This document shows, one piece after another, positions 1 to 9,258 of a DNA stretch of 64,000 nt. The DNA is from Bradyrhizobium sp. Tv2a-2 (GTDB lineage Bacteria > Pseudomonadota > Alphaproteobacteria > Rhizobiales > Xanthobacteraceae), in NCBI RefSeq assembly GCF_000472425.1, contig NZ_AXAI01000001.1, positions 428,501 to 492,500 of the forward strand. Direction: 5' to 3'. The stretch's first letter is position 1. Each line of letters starts with the position of its first letter. The notes beneath the pieces were generated by a model. The model saw only the letters and a list, made by a program, of their open reading frames with translations. It was not told where the DNA came from and searched no databases. Made by a program: the position numbers and the translations under genes.

Positions 1-337
1 TTGATTTACGTAAGTCGGGCAAACATGACTTGGGTTTGGGGTCAGCTGTGGTGTGAGCCCGCGTGGAACTTGGATTTCGAGGTCGCCGGACGACCCCGAC
101 GGGCCAGTCAATTCAACCTTACCGTTAACCCTGCTTTGGCCACTGAGCGGGCTGCCAGCACGAATGCTCCGCGGAACTTGCTCGTTTTGCGAGCAGCCGG
201 CGTGCCGATCGCACTGCGTTCACATCCTGGTCCGCCTCATCATGTCGCAGGGTGCAATCAACAAAGGGAGTTGAAAATCGCCGACCAATTAGCGGATGCT
301 TGGCCTGCAAATTCGTTTTCAAATCATTGAGGCGAGA
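1..337. other. Left edge, no supported gene
   Basis: Open frames run across this stretch on both strands, but none has a convincing start, ribosome site or recognisable protein character. The base composition is less GC-rich than the core genes. I see no RNA gene or clear repeat here. Confidence 0.5.
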
Positions 338-823
338 ATGCCACTGCCACTTATTGAAACTGGACATTGTAACGTCGATCTTAAGCCGTCGCCGATCAAG
401 CAATCCTGGATCATAGACGGTAATCCCGAGGCCCGGTCGCACCGGCTGTCGGTCAGCGCGGACGGAGCCGCTACAACGGTGATCTGGTCCTGCACCGAGG
501 GCAAGTTCAACTGGTACTACGATGTCGACGAGACCATCATGATCCTCGAAGGATCGATCGTCATCGAGAGCGACGGCACGCCGCCGAAGCGCTATGGCGT
601 CGGTGACGTGATCTTTTTCCGCGGCGGCGCGCATGCCAGATGGCACGTCGAAGGCTATGTGAAGAAGGTCGCCTTCTGCCGCCAGACCAATCCGATCGGA
701 TTCAATTTAGTCATCCGGGCCGTCAACAAGCTCAAGCGGATACTCGTCAGGATGCCGGCGAGGCACGCGCTGAGATTGTGGATGTCCACGGCGATATTAA
801 ACGGCTCGATCTTTGGCATTTAG
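338..823 (+). CDS. Small cupin-domain protein
   Basis: A 161-residue protein. The middle part reads as a single cupin barrel: a WSCTEGKFNWYY stretch, then an ETIMILEGSIVIES strand pair, then GVGDVIFFRGGAHARWHV, which fits the two cupin motifs. It most resembles the DUF861 (EutQ-like) cupins, which often bind a metal or small ligand. The expected motif histidines are only partly present, so metal binding is uncertain. The start at 338 is chosen because GAGG lies five bases upstream; a longer frame from 296 lacks a good ribosome site. It stands alone, with no partner that suggests a substrate. Fold call is fairly sure; function is unknown. Confidence 0.75.
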   Translation: MPLPLIETGHCNVDLKPSPIKQSWIIDGNPEARSHRLSVSADGAATTVIWSCTEGKFNWYYDVDETIMILEGSIVIESDGTPPKRYGVGDVIFFRGGAHARWHVEGYVKKVAFCRQTNPIGFNLVIRAVNKLKRILVRMPARHALRLWMSTAILNGSIFGI

Positions 824-1116
824 CCAGGCGTGCAGTCTGCGCACCGCATGCATCGCTCCTGTTGCGTGCGGCGAGTTCAGGATCGGCGCTCGGCGAATTT
901 CATCTATACTCAAAGCCGCGGCCGATGAGCCTGAGGGTTGATCCCGCACGATCCGTGTCATTGTAGCGAGCGCCCAGCGCGGTCGCGATGCGCGCTCTGT
1001 GTTGTGATTCCCACACTGCCGCTGAAAAAGCGTCTGTTGGTCGCTTTTCGAACAGACGGATCAATCCGTCCGTTTCAACCTGCCTTCACCGGGAGCATCG
1101 GCTGGGGAGGGCGAGG
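824..1116. other. Intergenic with overlapping small hairpins
   Basis: No gene is seen. Two mutually exclusive stem-loops can be drawn: AAAAGCG at 1026-1032 with CGCTTTT at 1042-1048, and CGTCTGTT at 1031-1038 with AACAGACG at 1051-1058. They overlap, so they could only form alternately. They lie about 70 bases before the next start and might be a terminator or leader, but the evidence is slight. Confidence 0.35.
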
Positions 1117-1353
1117 ATGGAACGTTCCCTGATAACTGACATGCCGCGCGACAAATACGTCGAACGGTGCAAGCAGCGGGCCTTCGATTATCTCGATCGA
1201 GGCGATCTCAAGAACGCGGTCGCGTTGTTCGTCCGCGATATGAATGCCCGTACCGATTGCGAATTGCCGCACCACTTGGCAGAGCTTGGCGTTTCATTGC
1301 TGATTGGGGGCGATGCGCCAGGTTTGAAGGTGCTGATCGAAGGGTTGAGATGA
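1117..1353 (+). CDS. Small conserved hypothetical protein
   Basis: A 78-residue, mostly helical, soluble protein with no signal peptide or membrane segment. It reads like a fragment of helical repeat (ERCKQRAFDYLDRGDLKNAVALFVRDM), reminiscent of TPR-like packing, but it is too short to assign. The start at 1117 has a strong GGAGG six bases upstream (1106-1110); a longer frame from 988 has no such site. Similar short proteins are, to my knowledge, common in Bradyrhizobium. No function can be inferred from the neighbours. Confidence 0.6.
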   Translation: MERSLITDMPRDKYVERCKQRAFDYLDRGDLKNAVALFVRDMNARTDCELPHHLAELGVSLLIGGDAPGLKVLIEGLR

Positions 1354-1651
1354 CGGTTCAACGATCTTCCATCGTTTGAAATCACATCGTACGAAATCCC
1401 CGGCAGCCCGAGCTCTTGCGAGCATTGATGCCCTACGGCCGTGCAGCCGGTTTTTGAAGCCCCGTTTCCCCGATCAACAGTTTCGTAATGACCACGCGCT
1501 TTCCGATGCGGGGGCATGGCAGCGCACGGCATTCCCATCGACGATGCCTCATAAAGAGCTTCTCGCGTGGAACCGCCCGCAATAATGTGCTTTGTTGCTC
1601 CCATCAGCGCGGCGGATGGGCTGTTTGCGGCCGCCTGGCAGGGAGGGTACG
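1354..1651. other. Intergenic, no gene seen
   Basis: Just after the stop at 1353 an imperfect stem (TTCAACGAT at 1357-1365 with ATCGTTTGAA at 1371-1380, one bulge) could end transcription of the upstream small gene. The rest holds only shadow frames. Confidence 0.4.
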
Positions 1652-1816
1652 ATGTCCCTTGGGCTGATCCTGATCATCCTGGTGATCATCTATCTGTTCG
1701 GCGGCTTGAGCGGCCGTTTCGGGGGCTACGGCTACGGGCTCGGCCATTCCGGCATCGGGCTCGGCGGGGTAATTTTGGTGGTTTTGCTGGTGCTGGTGCT
1801 GCTGGGCAAGATCTGA
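1652..1816 (+). CDS. DUF3309-type small membrane protein
   Basis: A 54-residue protein beginning MSLGLILIILVIIYLFGG, followed by a glycine/tyrosine-rich middle and a second hydrophobic run ending VLLVLVLLGKI. Two membrane segments joined by a Gly-rich loop is the pattern of the DUF3309 family, small inner-membrane proteins of unknown role common in Proteobacteria. GGAGG at 1642-1646 sits just before the ATG at 1652 and decides the start over longer in-frame options. A perfect stem-loop follows the stop. Confidence 0.8.
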   Translation: MSLGLILIILVIIYLFGGLSGRFGGYGYGLGHSGIGLGGVILVVLLVLVLLGKI

Positions 1817-1827
1817 TCCTCTAAATA

Positions 1828-1851
1828 CCTGAAAAATATCAGTTTTTCAGG
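1828..1851 (+). terminator. Stem-loop after the DUF3309 gene
   Basis: A perfect 9-bp stem, CCTGAAAAA / TTTTTCAGG, with a six-base loop starts 12 bases after the stop codon. The run of T lies in the 3' arm rather than after it, so efficiency is uncertain. A second inverted pair, CGAATCC at 1863-1869 and GGATTCG at 1892-1898, follows directly. Confidence 0.55.
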
Positions 1852-2028
1852 ATTTAACGAGCCGAATCCCGATTCACGAATTGAATTTTCAGGATTCGCA
1901 ATTCTGTCAAGAAAGCCTATATTAGGCAGTGAAGATCACGTGCACGGTACGGCCGCTGGTTACGGTTCGACCGACGCCCAAATCCCACACTCGCGCTAGC
2001 GCCAAGAAGAGAGAAGAGGTCCTCGACC

Positions 2029-2316
2029 ATGCGTCCTATGCGTCCGTTCAACTTCAACACCGCCGCCGAACTTTTTCCCGCCGCCATTCGCAAGAAGAAA
2101 CGGGCGGGCTTTACCTATCGGCGATTTGGCACTGCGGCCGAAGCCGTCCGCTTCGCTATCGAGGAGTTGCCGGCGGATTCGCTGAACGGTGCTTACCTGC
2201 AGGTCGAGGAGGCCCGCTTCGACCAGAGCGGCATCCGCTCGCTCTATGAGAGCGAGGCCTTCCCGCTGCCGCGCCGCGAGCGCGTCACCGCCGACGGGGA
2301 CAAGGACGCCGCGTAA
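2029..2316 (+). CDS. Conserved hypothetical protein
   Basis: A 95-residue basic, soluble protein. The central part ([39 protein letters not shown]) reads as a compact alpha/beta fold; the N-terminus is basic and the C-terminus charged. No catalytic motif is visible. A purine-rich stretch precedes the ATG at 2029; the second Met at 2038 is a possible alternative. Proteins like this appear to be common in Bradyrhizobium, but I know of no function. A good Rho-independent terminator follows, so it is probably transcribed alone. Confidence 0.7.
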   Translation: MRPMRPFNFNTAAELFPAAIRKKKRAGFTYRRFGTAAEAVRFAIEELPADSLNGAYLQVEEARFDQSGIRSLYESEAFPLPRRERVTADGDKDAA

Positions 2317-2336
2317 TCAAGGTCCGGTCTTCAGGC

Positions 2337-2376
2337 AGCGCCCTCGGACATGGGTCCCGGGGCGCTTTTTCTTTTG
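2337..2376 (+). terminator. Rho-independent terminator
   Basis: AGCGCCC at 2337-2343 pairs with GGGCGCT at 2360-2366, a second short stem lies inside the loop, and the 3' arm runs into TTTTTCTTTT. It sits about 20 bases after the stop of the gene ending at 2316. Confidence 0.8.
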
Positions 2377-2534
2377 GGCAGGATGGTGCCGCGCGCTCGG
2401 CCCTCGCCCCGCTTGCGGGCATAGGCCGGATCGCATTGTTAGGAGCGATCCAAGAGAGGGGGACTTTCCGGGAGTTCGGTGCTTGGAGATAAGCCCCTCC
2501 CCCGCAGAGCGGGTGAGGGAGCCAGGCACTCGGC

Positions 2535-3071
2535 TCAATGAGGCTGCCGCTCAAGCCAACGGCGCAGCAGCCGCGCATTGCGCATGTTGGCGCGGAACAA
2601 CACGTCGAAGGCGTCGCCTGCGACCGGCACCGCGCCGACCACGCCCTGGACTGCGACATTGCCGAGCATGCGTGCGGTGAGATGCCAGGGCGCGCCCAGC
2701 GCCCGCGCCTCGCGCACCACCCAGAGCGACAAAGCGGCGGCGATGATATCGCCGACCACGGGGATCAGGCCGATGATACCGTCGACGCCATAGCGGATCT
2801 TGGTGCCCGGCAGGATGAAGGCAATGTCGAGCAGTTTTGCGATCATCTCGAGCCGCTGCAGCCGCTGCTCGCGGCTGAGATCGCCGAATGGGTTGGCGGC
2901 GGTGAAATCGAACTGAAACGCACCCGACCGGCGCAACGCGTCAGCGGGAATCTCGCGTCCCTCCTGGTCGATGACCGGTCCGCGCGCCTCCGCATGGGAG
3001 AAGGTCGCGCGCGAGGTCCGCGGCCTGTCGGCACGGCTTCGGAATCTGACGTCGTCATCCTGCATCGTCAT
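2535..3071 (-). CDS. DUF4112 membrane-associated protein
   Basis: A 178-residue protein. The first 60 residues are polar and arginine-rich. Then comes the DUF4112 core: LDIAFILPGTKIRYGVDGIIGLIPVVGDIIAAALSLWVV, and a second half VQGVVGAVPVAGDAFDVLFRANMRNARLL. The repeated G(I/A)(V)PV(V/A)GD signature is typical of this family of small membrane proteins of unknown function. Two starts are possible, 3071 and 3065; both have a weak ribosome site. The downstream gene order suggests it may be cotranscribed with the membrane protein ending at 3128. Confidence 0.85.
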   Translation of the reverse strand: MTMQDDDVRFRSRADRPRTSRATFSHAEARGPVIDQEGREIPADALRRSGAFQFDFTAANPFGDLSREQRLQRLEMIAKLLDIAFILPGTKIRYGVDGIIGLIPVVGDIIAAALSLWVVREARALGAPWHLTARMLGNVAVQGVVGAVPVAGDAFDVLFRANMRNARLLRRWLERQPH

Positions 3072-3127
3072 TCCAGACTAACGCCTCGGCACGGCACAAG
3101 TTGCGTCGCACATAGCGGCGGACCGGC

Positions 3128-3547
3128 TCACGCAGCCGCCGCCTCCTGCACGTCGGAATATCGATGTGCCAGGAACGACGACAAGGTGGCCGGGATGAAG
3201 CCGACCAGGCCGTACATCACAAATTGCAGCGCGCCGCTGTCCGGGCCGCGCGAGCCATACATCAACTCCGCGGCGCCAAAACCGACCAGCCCGACCAGCA
3301 GCACACGCAAGAGCGGCACGATGCGTTTGACGTGCCACAAGATGTCGTCGACCGCGCCTAACATCAGCGCCGGCAGGATGCCGAACAGATAGCTGTATTG
3401 CAGCGTCTTGAAGAACACGGCGAACAGCTTGCCGACCTCGGCGAAGCTCGCACCGCTCAGATAGCCGGACATCATCGTGGTGGTCAGCAACAGCCAGAAC
3501 CCGCCGAAAAACGGCCCGATCGCAGCGAAGATCACATAGCGTCTCAT
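3128..3547 (-). CDS. Small four-helix membrane protein, DUF5413-like
   Basis: A 139-residue protein with about four hydrophobic segments (near residues 5-27, 45-67, 77-95 and 105-127) and little outside the membrane. The pattern and length resemble proteins I recall as DUF5413 in Bradyrhizobium; that family name is from memory. The start at 3547 has a GAGGA/AGGG purine stretch upstream. It lies upstream of the DUF4112 gene on the same strand, 56 bases apart, so they may form one transcript. Function is unknown. Confidence 0.7.
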   Translation of the reverse strand: MRRYVIFAAIGPFFGGFWLLLTTTMMSGYLSGASFAEVGKLFAVFFKTLQYSYLFGILPALMLGAVDDILWHVKRIVPLLRVLLVGLVGFGAAELMYGSRGPDSGALQFVMYGLVGFIPATLSSFLAHRYSDVQEAAAA

Positions 3548-3698
3548 TGCGGTCCCTTGGTCCTCCGACAGCGGTTATAGCAGGACGGTGTCAGGCCATG
3601 ACAAAAATCGCTGGAAGGGTGGCGATGAGGTTGGCTGTCGTCTCATCGTCATGGCCGGGCTCGACACGGGCCCGACGGAGCGCGATGCACGAAGCCCC

Positions 3699-5369
3699 TC
3701 ACTCCCCCCAGGCCGCGAACGCGTCCTCGAAGGCACGCTCGCCGGGGGGACCTTTCTCGATCGCGATGATGGCGCGGCGCTGGTTGGCATAGACCAGCGG
3801 CACGTCGAACCAGGAGCGCTCTTTCAACAGCTGGATGTTGCGCGAGCGGTCGGCATCGACATTGGAGAGACCAACCAGGAAGAAGCCGTCGGTGACCTTC
3901 ACCGCGAGGCCCGCAAGCGGCGTGCCGCGCGCCTGCTCGTTCGACTTCATCAGGATGCCGGGCACGTTGGCGACGCCACCGCCGGCGAAGTCGGGCGGCA
4001 GGATGAAGGTGAGCTCGGCGGTGTGGCTTGCAGGAAGTGACGAGTCGGTGTTGCGGCGGAACGACATCGTCATCTTGAACTTGCGGTCGGGCACCTCGAT
4101 GTCGGCGCGCACCGCGATATCGGCCGCCTGGCCGCTCGACCCCTTCACGGGCTCGGTGCGCCAGACCACGGTGCCGACATATTGCTTGCCCTTGGGATCG
4201 GACGGATCCTCGTCATAAAGCACGACCCTCTGCGCGACCGGCGCGACCTGCTCGGACGACGATGGCTGGCCGACGCGATCGGCGATCTTCGGCTTGGTCA
4301 CCGGGGTGGCCGCCGTGTCCTTCGGCGCCTCCACCGAGGGGGCGGACTTGAACATGCCGGCGACCGTGGTCACCGCCGTCTTGCCCCAGAGGATGCCCGC
4401 GCCGACCAGGATCAAGACGATGCCGATGGCAATCGCGCTCTTGAACGGAAACATCGAGCCTGAACGCACGCGCTTGGTCGGCTCGCGGTCGGTCGCGATG
4501 CGCGGACGCGGACCGGCGGCCTGCGGCGCGTAGCGATCGGCTTCCTCGATTGACTCGTCGTAGGAATAAGGCTCGTCCGCCTCCGCGCCGCGATCGTCGA
4601 GGCTCGGCTCGATGCGCTCGAACTCCGGCGATGGCACATTGGCGTAGGTTTTGCGCGCAGCTCGGCTCGCTTGGGCGGCGGCGCGGCCGAGATCGTCGGT
4701 ATCGGCTGTGATGTCGCGGAAGCCGCGCACGGGGGCCGGCGGCGGGCCGTTGGTGTCGGCGCCACGGCGCGGCGGCCCACCGCGGTCACGGCCGGGCGGC
4801 GGCAACGGGGGCTCCTCCGGCGCGCCGGCCTGCGGCATGGGCGCCCGGTCACGGCCCGGAAACGGTGGCGGCGGAGGAGGCTCGGAGCGCGGACTGCGCT
4901 GCAGCCGGGTACCTTGATCCGGTGCCGGCGGAGCGTCGGTTATGAGGGGCGGCCGGTCGTTCCGTGACGAGGGGCCCGGGGGCGGCGCAGCCGGACGCGC
5001 CCGGGGCGCCACCGGGCTGGGCGCTTGCTGTGCACCACCAGGCACCGAGCCGTCCGCAGGGCGCGGCGGCGCGGATCGACGCAGCGCATCGCCGGCGCGC
5101 GGGGCGGCAACGGAGCCAGCCCCGCCGCCGCTGGCGCGCGTGGCATCGCGGGCACGCTGGGCGGCTTCCGATTCGACCTTGCGGACTGCTTCTTCCAGGG
5201 ACAGCCGCTCGCGGGTGATCTCCGATTCGCTCAAGGGAGGATCGACGCTGCGCAACTGTGCGATCAGGGCAGCGCGAGCCCGCTCATAGAGCGCACGACG
5301 GCTCTCGCCGGGAGCACTGGGGTCCAGTCCGGCGATCGCGCGGGCAATGAGCGGGTAGTAATCAGCCAT
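3699..5369 (-). CDS. Proline-rich single-pass membrane protein
   Basis: A 556-residue protein with three parts. Residues 1-75 form a helical N-terminal domain (MADYYPLIARAIAGLDP...). Residues about 76-300 are low-complexity, rich in Pro, Ala, Arg and Gly with PPPPPP runs. One membrane helix follows at about 311-331 (IAIGIVLILVGAGILWG), then about 220 residues that look like a beta-rich extracytoplasmic domain (VVLYDEDPSDPKGKQYVGTVVWRTEP). No enzyme motif is visible. The layout, with a cytoplasmic disordered region and a periplasmic domain, suggests an envelope scaffold or sensor, but that is inference. It starts 36 bases downstream of purA on the same strand and may be cotranscribed. Confidence 0.75.
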   Translation of the reverse strand: MADYYPLIARAIAGLDPSAPGESRRALYERARAALIAQLRSVDPPLSESEITRERLSLEEAVRKVESEAAQRARDATRASGGGAGSVAAPRAGDALRRSAPPRPADGSVPGGAQQAPSPVAPRARPAAPPPGPSSRNDRPPLITDAPPAPDQGTRLQRSPRSEPPPPPPFPGRDRAPMPQAGAPEEPPLPPPGRDRGGPPRRGADTNGPPPAPVRGFRDITADTDDLGRAAAQASRAARKTYANVPSPEFERIEPSLDDRGAEADEPYSYDESIEEADRYAPQAAGPRPRIATDREPTKRVRSGSMFPFKSAIAIGIVLILVGAGILWGKTAVTTVAGMFKSAPSVEAPKDTAATPVTKPKIADRVGQPSSSEQVAPVAQRVVLYDEDPSDPKGKQYVGTVVWRTEPVKGSSGQAADIAVRADIEVPDRKFKMTMSFRRNTDSSLPASHTAELTFILPPDFAGGGVANVPGILMKSNEQARGTPLAGLAVKVTDGFFLVGLSNVDADRSRNIQLLKERSWFDVPLVYANQRRAIIAIEKGPPGERAFEDAFAAWGE

Positions 5370-5405
5370 TTTGGTTTGCTATATGCACGTCCCGGTAATA
5401 TCTCA

Positions 5406-6698
5406 TTAAGCCTCGAACGGATTTTGCACGAGGATAGTATCCTCGCGTTCGGGGCTGGTGGAAAGCAGGGCAATTGGGCAACCCACCAATTCCTCGACCC
5501 GCCGGACATATTTGATGGCTTGGGCCGGCAGGTCCGCCCAGGAGCGCGCCTTGGCGGTCGGCTGCTTCCAGCCCTCGATTGTCTCGTAGATCGGCTCCAC
5601 GCGAGCCTGCGCCCCCTCGCCGGCCGGCAGATGGTCGATCTCCTTCCCGTCGAGCCTGTAGCCGGTACAGACCTCGATGGTGTCGAAACCATCGAGAATG
5701 TCGAGCTTGGTGAGCGCGAGACCGTTGATGCCGCAGGTCCTGACCGTCTGACGCACCAGCACCGCGTCGAACCAGCCGGTGCGCCGCTTGCGCCCGGTGT
5801 TGACGCCGAACTCCTTGCCGCGGCGTCCGATCTCCTCGCCGACCTCGTTCAAGAGCTCGGTCGGGAACGGACCCTGGCCGACGCGGGTCGTATAGGCCTT
5901 GCAGATGCCGAGCACATAGCCGACGCCGCCCGGGCCCATGCCGGTGCCGGTCGCCGCCTGCGCCGCCACCGTGTTGGAGGAGGTGACGTAAGGGTAGGTG
6001 CCGTGGTCGACGTCGAGCAGCGCGCCCTGCGCACCCTCGAACAGGATGCGCTTACCCTCGCGCTTCTTGATGTCGAGCAGCCGCCACACCGTCTCGGCAT
6101 AGGGCAAAAGCTTCGGCGCCATCGCGGAGAGGTCGCGCAGGATGGCCTTGCCGTCGAACTCCGGCAGATTGAGCCCGCGCCGGAGCGCATTGTGATGGGC
6201 GAGCAGGCGGTCGATCTTGGCCGGCAGCGTGTCGAGGTCGGCAAGATCCATCAGGCGGATGGCACGGCGGCCGACCTTGTCCTCATAGGCCGGGCCGATG
6301 CCGCGGCGGGTGGTGCCGATCGCCGTTCCCGCATTGGAGGATTCGCGCAGCGCGTCCAGCTCACGGTGCAGCGGCAGAATCAGGGTGACGTTCTCGGCGA
6401 TGCGCAGATTGTTGGGGCTCACCGCGACGCCTTGCGCCTTCAGCTTCTCGACTTCATCGAGGAAAGCCTGCGGATCGAACACCACGCCATTGCCGATCAC
6501 CGCAAGCTTCGAGGGCCGCAGCACGCCGGATGGCAAGAGCGCAAGCTTGTAGGTCTCGCCGTTGATAACGAGGGTGTGACCGGCATTGTGGCCGCCCTGG
6601 AAGCGCACGACGATGTCGGCCTGCTCCGACAACCAGTCGACGATCTTGCCCTTCCCTTCGTCGCCCCACTGGGCGCCGACGACGACAACATTGGCCAT
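5406..6698 (-). CDS. purA: Adenylosuccinate synthetase
   Basis: PurA joins IMP and aspartate, using GTP, to make adenylosuccinate, the first committed step to AMP. The 430-residue length is normal. The N-terminal [11 protein letters not shown] (residues 8-18) is the phosphate loop with catalytic Asp13, and GGHNAGHT gives catalytic His41. [13 protein letters not shown] carries the second signature, and the C-terminal half has the conserved GYVLG and TGRKRRTGW segments. The start at 6698 is supported by alignment to the family N-terminus. Two back-to-back TTTTGTAAC repeats lie just upstream. Confidence 0.98.
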   Translation of the reverse strand: MANVVVVGAQWGDEGKGKIVDWLSEQADIVVRFQGGHNAGHTLVINGETYKLALLPSGVLRPSKLAVIGNGVVFDPQAFLDEVEKLKAQGVAVSPNNLRIAENVTLILPLHRELDALRESSNAGTAIGTTRRGIGPAYEDKVGRRAIRLMDLADLDTLPAKIDRLLAHHNALRRGLNLPEFDGKAILRDLSAMAPKLLPYAETVWRLLDIKKREGKRILFEGAQGALLDVDHGTYPYVTSSNTVAAQAATGTGMGPGGVGYVLGICKAYTTRVGQGPFPTELLNEVGEEIGRRGKEFGVNTGRKRRTGWFDAVLVRQTVRTCGINGLALTKLDILDGFDTIEVCTGYRLDGKEIDHLPAGEGAQARVEPIYETIEGWKQPTAKARSWADLPAQAIKYVRRVEELVGCPIALLSTSPEREDTILVQNPFEA

Positions 6699-7294
6699 GC
6701 GCGGACACTTCCTTTTGTAACTTTTGTAACATCGCTTATGCGCCGACGATTTTTCCCTGAAAGAGCCGGCCCTTGCCGCTTTTTCTTGAGGTCGGGCACC
6801 TTGATCGTCCCCTGCCCTTTAAGGCACGCGGCATCGACCGCCGCTTTGCCCGGGAGGCAGACACCCGGATAAAGGAAGCAGGCAGGCGACGCAAGCAAGA
6901 AGGGGGTTTTATGGGCCCTCTGGGACCGTCCCAAGCCTTTGATATCCCCGTAAAATCTATGTCCGCAAGATGGCGGTGACTGAAAGTCTAAGCCAGCCAA
7001 TGGCGGCCCGGCCTCCGGGCACACGGGGCGTCCGCCAATCAGACCGCCACATGAGCCCGAGGCGGCCCGTGGCCGTTCGCCGGTTCCATGACCGGCGGCC
7101 ACGTCGAGGCACCTGAAACGTCCCTTCGCATGGTCGCGATGCGTCCAGCACCATTGCTGCGGCCGGAGAATCCGTGTCTTTGAAATGGGCCGGGTCAACA
7201 AGCCGGCCGGGCAGTCGATGCGCGGCCGGTTGGCTGCGGCGTCGTGGAAACAAGGCTCCGGCAAGTGAGCCGTCAATTGACCCGCTCCAGTGAA
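6699..7294. other. Intergenic between divergent purA and EamA genes
   Basis: About 600 bases that should hold the promoters of both divergent genes. Next to purA there are two adjacent 9-base direct repeats, TTTTGTAAC at 6713-6721 and 6722-6730. I see no credible gene, terminator or strong promoter elsewhere in it. Confidence 0.5.
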
Positions 7295-8233
7295 ATGACC
7301 GCCTCCGAGCAAACCTCGCGCGCCACCGCCCCCGTCGCGTCGCACTTCTGGCTCGCCAACCAGCCCTATATCCTGCTCAGCATCACCGCGCTGTGCTGGG
7401 CCGGCAACGCCATTGTCGGCCGGCTCGCCGCCGGGCACATCCCGCCGGTGACGCTGTCCTTCCTGCGCTGGTCCTTCGCCTTCCTGCTGATCCTGCCCTT
7501 TGCATGGAAGCACCTGGTGCGCGACTGGCCGATGATCCGCGCGCGCCTGCCGCTGATGATCGTGATCTCCATCACCGGCATCGGCGCCTTCAACACCCTG
7601 CAATATTGGTCGCTCGAATATACCCAGGCGCTGAACACGCTGCTGCTGCAGTCGGCGGCGCCCCTGATCGTCGCGGTATGGTCGCTGATTCTGCTCCGGG
7701 TCCGGCTGACGCTGCCGCAGGCTTTCGGCGTCCTGCTGTCGCTCGCGGGCGTGCTGGTGATCCTCCTGCACGGCGACGTCACCACGCTGTCTGCGATCAA
7801 CTTCAACAAGGGCGATCTGATCTTCACCGTCGCGCTCATCATCTTCGCTCTCTATTCGGTGCTGACCTTGAAGCGGCCGCCGATCCACGGCCTCTCCTTT
7901 GCCGCCTTCACCTTCGGTGCCGGCGCTGCTGTGCTCATTCCTCTCGAGATCTGGGAACTATGTACGCGCCCGCTGATGGCTCTCGATGGGCCGAACCTGT
8001 TGAGCCTGTTCTACGTCGCGGTGTTTCCCTCGGTCGTGGCTTACCTCTGCTTCAACCGCGGCGTTCAGCTGATCGGCGCCAACCGCGCAGCGCCCTTCTT
8101 CCATGTCGTGCCGGTGTTCGGCTCGGTGATGGCGATCGTGTTTCTGGGCGAGCACCCGCAGTTGTTCCACATCGTCGGCTTTGCGCTGGTCCTGACCGGC
8201 GTCTTCGTCGCCGCCCGCAAGCAGTTTGCGTGA
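7295..8233 (+). CDS. EamA/DMT family transporter, first copy
   Basis: A 312-residue inner-membrane protein with about ten hydrophobic helices arranged as two EamA repeats, the drug/metabolite transporter (DMT) layout. The family exports amino acids, metabolites or drugs; the substrate here cannot be told. Conserved features include WAGNAIVGRLAAGHIPPVTLSFLRW in the first repeat and NRGVQLIGANRAAPFFHVVPVFGSVMAI in the second. The start is uncertain: ATG 7295 is used, with GTG at 7265 and 7244 also in frame; none has a strong ribosome site. A paralogue lies at 9259-10248, beyond the HD-domain gene. Confidence 0.9.
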   Translation: MTASEQTSRATAPVASHFWLANQPYILLSITALCWAGNAIVGRLAAGHIPPVTLSFLRWSFAFLLILPFAWKHLVRDWPMIRARLPLMIVISITGIGAFNTLQYWSLEYTQALNTLLLQSAAPLIVAVWSLILLRVRLTLPQAFGVLLSLAGVLVILLHGDVTTLSAINFNKGDLIFTVALIIFALYSVLTLKRPPIHGLSFAAFTFGAGAAVLIPLEIWELCTRPLMALDGPNLLSLFYVAVFPSVVAYLCFNRGVQLIGANRAAPFFHVVPVFGSVMAIVFLGEHPQLFHIVGFALVLTGVFVAARKQFA

Positions 8234-8374
8234 GACAGCTTGCGCGGCGGTAGGAGAGTGCGCCCGACCGGCGCAACGATTATGTCATAACGCGACGCTA
8301 TCCTGCCGGTGATCGCGGGCGCATTGCTTGAGCACGATCCTGCCCGCCGAAAGCGAAGTTCGGGGTCACTCGCC

Positions 8375-9217
8375 ATGATGACGGTTCCGGAGCTTGCAGC
8401 CGAGTCGCTCGGCGAATTCCTGGGCAGCTACATGCGCCGTAGGTTCGGCTCCTCGCAGGCGCATCTCGCCGAGATGGTGCCCTCGATCGCCCGCATCGCC
8501 ATCGAGTGCATCGGCAATTCCGACGCGCTCTATCACAACGTCGAGCACACCATGCTGGTCACGCTGGCCGGTCACGATATCATGCGCGGCCGCGCGCTGC
8601 GCCACCATATGCTGGCGGAAGATTATGCGCATGTGATCATCGCCTGCCTGACCCATGACATCGGCTATGTGCGCGGGCTGCTGCCGGACGACGATGCGGA
8701 CGGCTATCTGGTGGACGCTTCGGGCCGCAAGATCACGCTGCCGCGCGGCGCGTCCGACGCAGCACTCCTGCCCTATCACGTCGACCGCTCCAAGATGTTT
8801 GCGATGGCGCGCGTCGAAGGCATCGCGGATCTCGACAAGCGGCGCATCGCGCGCGCCATCGAGGGCACGCGCTTTCCCGCTCATCCCGGCGAGGAAGAAC
8901 ATTGGGACGAGGAGGCCGCATTGCTGCGCGCCGCCGACCTGATCGGGCAATTGGGCGATCCGCACTACATCCGCAAGGCCAACGCGCTCTATTACGAGTT
9001 CGAGGAGACCGGGCTGAACCGCCAGCTCGGCTATTCCTCGCCGGCCGACGTCGTCAATCTCTACCCGCAATTCTATTGGAACAGCGTCGCGCCACATGTG
9101 CGGAAGGCGATCGGCTATCTCAACGTCACCTCTGCAGGCAGGCAGTGGATCGCCAATCTCTACAGCAACGTCTTCCGCGCCGAGCGCGACATCCCGCTGT
9201 CGGGGCCGCAGAAGTAG
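8375..9217 (+). CDS. HD-domain metal-dependent phosphohydrolase
   Basis: A 280-residue soluble protein with an HD-type metal site: YHNVEHT (His54 and His58) followed by LTHDIGY (His94-Asp95). These are expected ligands of an HD/PDEase fold that cleaves phosphomonoesters or phosphodiesters, including cyclic nucleotides in some members. Later AADLIGQLGDPHYI supplies further conserved acidic and His residues, as in PDEase-type HD domains. The Met-Met start at 8375 is used because the family-like sequence begins there. It lies between two EamA transporters on the same strand, which hints at but does not prove a shared role. Confidence 0.85.
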   Translation: MMTVPELAAESLGEFLGSYMRRRFGSSQAHLAEMVPSIARIAIECIGNSDALYHNVEHTMLVTLAGHDIMRGRALRHHMLAEDYAHVIIACLTHDIGYVRGLLPDDDADGYLVDASGRKITLPRGASDAALLPYHVDRSKMFAMARVEGIADLDKRRIARAIEGTRFPAHPGEEEHWDEEAALLRAADLIGQLGDPHYIRKANALYYEFEETGLNRQLGYSSPADVVNLYPQFYWNSVAPHVRKAIGYLNVTSAGRQWIANLYSNVFRAERDIPLSGPQK

Positions 9218-9258
9218 CGCCTCTCCCGTCGCCCCGCATTCGCGGGACGACGGAGAGC

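Noticed and set aside
1..330. Open frame at the left edge
   Set aside because: No start signal, no homologue character; a partial gene cannot be shown.
5025..6872. 615-codon frame on the plus strand opposite purA
   Set aside because: It is antisense to a well-supported purA, in GC-rich DNA where long shadow frames are common. Its sequence has no family character.
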